From NCBI GenBank assembly GCA_963773085.1, contig CAVYZS010000002.1, positions 124,001 through 188,000 on the forward strand: DNA of 64,000 nt. The letters are read 5' to 3'. A program made the position numbers and the translations under genes. This stretch comes from JAENVT01 sp963773085 (GTDB lineage: Bacteria > Actinomycetota > Acidimicrobiia > Acidimicrobiales > Ilumatobacteraceae). Under the pieces are notes generated by a model. It was not told where the DNA came from, did no database searches, and saw nothing but the letters and a program-made list of their open reading frames with translations. Every line of letters starts with the position of its first letter. Within the stretch, counting starts at the first letter, position 1. Below, in pieces: positions 61,544 through 64,000 of this stretch.

Positions 61544-64000
61544 GTGGAGGCCCGCATCAGCGAAGTCTTGATCGGACGTCACCGCGAGCTGCACCAGCTG
61601 GAACGGGCACTGGCCGGGGCTGTGACGGGGGCGGGAGCGACGATCCTCGTGGCCGGCGAGGCGGGCATCGGCAAGAGCAGGCTCGGTATCGAGCTGGCAA
61701 GGCGCGCCCGCGACGCCGGATTCGAGGTCCTCGTCGGGCACTCGATCGAGCTCGACGGTACGGAGCTGCCATATCAGCCGTTCGTAAAGGCGATCCGGCC
61801 GCTCGACCGACGATGGCACGTCGAGGCCAGCCCAGTTGCGTCGCAGTCTGGCTTGTTCGAGGCGCTCCTCGCGCTGCTCGTCGAACGGGCCGCAACGGCG
61901 CCACTGCTGCTGGTACTCGAAGACCTCCACTGGGCCGACAGCTCGACCCTCGATCTCGTCGTCTTCCTCACCCACAACATCACCGATCAGCCAATACTCA
62001 TCTTCGCCACGTGTCGCGACGACGACGCGGTATCGGCCGAACGCATCGGGCGGTTGATCGACCGTGTCCGGCACGCCGGCTCGTCGCTGGTGATCGAGCT
62101 TGGCCCACTCGAGCGGCACGAGGTCATTGCGCTGGTCGAGGCGCGTGCGCGAGCACGGCGCTCCCCTCAAAGGTCGTGGACATGGTCGTGTCCCGCGCCG
62201 AGGGCAACCCGTTCTTCGCCGAGGAACTCGCCGCTGCGGCAGGCGACGGCGACATCCCGCGAGGCTTGCGTGGGCTCCTGCTACGGCGCGTCGCCGGGCT
62301 CGACCAGGCGACCCAGCACCTGCTGCGCGTTGCCTCGGCCGCGGGCCGGGAGGTGGGTTACCGCGAGCTGTCCGGCGCGGCGAGTCACCCTGAACCCGTG
62401 GTGCGCGAGTCGCTTCGGCTGGCCGTCGACCACGGTGTGCTCGTAGCCGACCAAGCTGCCGGGACGTTCCGGTTCCGCCACGCGCTGCTCGCGCACGCGA
62501 TCTATGCGACAGTCCTGCCGGGCGAACGCGAAGAACTACACGCGCGGCTTGCCCAAGTACTCGCTGCCGCCGGCGCCCCGGCGGCCGAACTCGCGCCGCA
62601 CTGGGCGGCCGCCGGCCGGTCCGACCAGGCGCTGGCAGCCTCGCTCGTGGCCGCTCGCGAAGCGGAAGCGGTCTTCGGCCTGCCTGAGACCCTCGTGCAC
62701 CTCGAAAGGGCCGTCGCGCTGTGGCACAGCGTGGCCGACGCATCCGCGATCCCCACGGATCTGGCGTCGCTCTGCGCGTGGACCGCGGAAGTCGCCAGCC
62801 GCACGGGCGCCGCGCCCCGTGCGGTCGAGCTCGTCCGCCAGGCGATCGATCTCGTCGGAAGTGACGATCCGCGGGGCGCTGCCCACCTGCACGTTCGGCT
62901 CGGCCGCTACCTGTTCGAGAGTGGTGCCGGCGACACGTTCCTCGCACCGCTCGAACGCGCCCTCGAGCTCGTCACGGCGCTACCACCGTGCCCCGAGCGA
63001 GCCGAGGCTGTGGAGGCGGTCGGCGGTGGACTGCAGCTCCTGTGGCGCTACCAGGAGTCGTTCGCGTACGCCGAACAGGCCCTCGCCCTCGCCCGTGCGA
63101 CACGAAGCCGCGAGGTGGAGTTCAAGGCGCTGATCACACTCGGCATCGATCTCGCCTACCTTGGGCATGGCGACGAAGGAATGGCGCACCTCGACCAGGC
63201 CCGCTCGCTCGCCACGGCCATGTGCGACCCGCTCGCGCTGTACCAGGCGTACGTCGCGCTCACAGACACGCTGACGATGCTCGGCCGACCTAGACAGGCC
63301 GCGGCCGACGGCGAAGAAGGGCTCACCATGCTGCGCCCATACGGGATCGACCACACAGTGCTCACAGCGAACTGGATCGAGGCGTTGCTCGCCATCGGGG
63401 AGTGGGACGCCGCCGATGATGCCAGCTCCCGAGCCGTGCGCGCGATCACGGCCAGCTACCCGCACATGCCACTCATCCTGCGCGCCGATCTCGAGACCGG
63501 TCGCGGGCACTTCGACGAGGCCCGTGCGCACCTCGACGCCGCCCGCGTCACCGTCCGCCACGAACCCGGTCTGGCGACCTACTACGGCTATGTCGCTGAG
63601 CTCGCACTCTCGCAGCACCAATGGCGCGATGCCCTCGATGCCGTCGACGTCGGCCTCGAACCAGCGTTCCGTTACGACGCCGCGCTCATCTCGGTGTGGC
63701 TCTGTGCAAAGGGTCTGCGCGCCACGGCCGAACTGGCCGCGCTCGCCCGCGCCCACCATGACAACACGGGGCTAGACGACGCGCTCGCTCGCGCCGCCCA
63801 GCTCATCGCCGTCGTGCGGGACGCGGCCGCAGCGGTTGCCGCAATCACGCCGAACGCGGCCGGATGGAGCGCGCTGGCCGAGGCCGAAAACGCGTGAACC
63901 TCCGCCACGGCGCGGGCCGCCCACTGGGGTGACGCCGCCGACGCCTGGGACCAGCTCGAACGCCCACCGATCGTCGCATACTGCCGGTGGCGCCAGGCCG
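61544..64000 (+). pseudogene. Large AAA/TPR LuxR-type regulator, frameshifted and running off the window
   Basis: GTG 61544. The N-terminal AAA ATPase has Walker A VAGEAGIGKSRLG near residue 36 and Walker B LLVLEDLHWADSSTL near 127. A frame change near 62165 leads to the classic KVVDMVVSRAEGNPFFAEEL segment, then about 550 residues of TPR-like helices. A stop at 63897 is followed in another frame by HWGDAADAWDQLERPP and YCRWRQ, the block that in this family precedes the C-terminal LuxR DNA-binding domain, so the gene continues past the window. It may respond to a small ligand and act on the divergent hydrolase gene. Confidence 0.78.

Noticed and set aside
61385..62947. A 520-codon minus-strand open frame
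   Set aside because: Antisense to the AAA/TPR regulator, which shows Walker motifs; the minus frame is Arg/Gly/Pro-rich noise.

Overview
The window is high-GC actinobacterial DNA. The gene mix (branched-chain keto-acid dehydrogenase operon, LLM-class oxidoreductase, wax-ester/DGAT acyltransferase, phytanoyl-CoA dioxygenases, ACAD10-like phosphotransferase, BTAD/SARP-type regulators, DUF6325 protein, many GTG starts) suggests a member of the Acidimicrobiia such as an Ilumatobacter relative. The organism is an inference; no rRNA or marker gene is present to settle it.

Region 1 (1-31.7 kb) is mostly ordinary metabolic chromosome. It holds a broken TrmA/RlmD-type RNA methyltransferase at the left edge, a tandem flavodoxin-fold oxidoreductase pair divergent from an MFS transporter, and an operon reading right to left of bkdA-bkdB-bkdC plus a GNAT and an SDR. 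Next come a frameshifted secreted subtilase, a Rieske oxygenase with a PanE-like reductase, an epoxide-hydrolase-like protein, a phosphotransferase cluster, an LLM flavoenzyme, a WS/DGAT acyltransferase, a cold-shock gene with a structured leader, a secreted hydrolase, two PhyH dioxygenases, several small envelope proteins, an SPFH-like protein, an LPATG surface protein, an aquaporin and a DUF6325 pair.

Region 2 (31.9-41.0 kb) is the most unusual part. Two large paralogous genes each encode an OmpR-type winged helix plus BTAD domain, a Ser/Thr-kinase domain, a STAND-type NTPase and a C-terminal domain resembling AglE-type sugar-binding proteins. Copy 1 also shows a transmembrane helix before the binding domain, so it looks like a one-protein transmembrane sugar sensor and transcription factor. 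Copy 2 is a pseudokinase with an internal deletion. A secreted Lon-type (S16) protease gene lies between them. All three genes are preceded by 11-bp-period direct repeats with core TAAGTCG, which suggests a self-controlled regulon.

Region 3 (41-64 kb) is accessory DNA rich in relics: a PIN-toxin fragment, the N-terminal part of a tyrosine integrase, an MntA-HepT toxin-antitoxin pair, F420/DHFR-type reductases, a lipoprotein, methyltransferases, and fragments of DinB, SMP-30 and SARP genes. It also carries a defence-like set: a deoxyribosyltransferase/TIR-like protein, an FN3-membrane-IPT protein, a second membrane-IPT protein and a TIR-TPR protein. A tRNA-3'-end-like sequence with nearby repeats at 57.6 kb may be an attachment site. 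The right edge holds an alpha/beta hydrolase and a large AAA/TPR LuxR-type regulator that runs off the window.

Many genes are interrupted by single-base frame changes (left edge, subtilase, region 2, parts of region 3) while long stretches in between are intact. This is either assembly indel error in poorly covered stretches or real decay, and it limits confidence for those genes.
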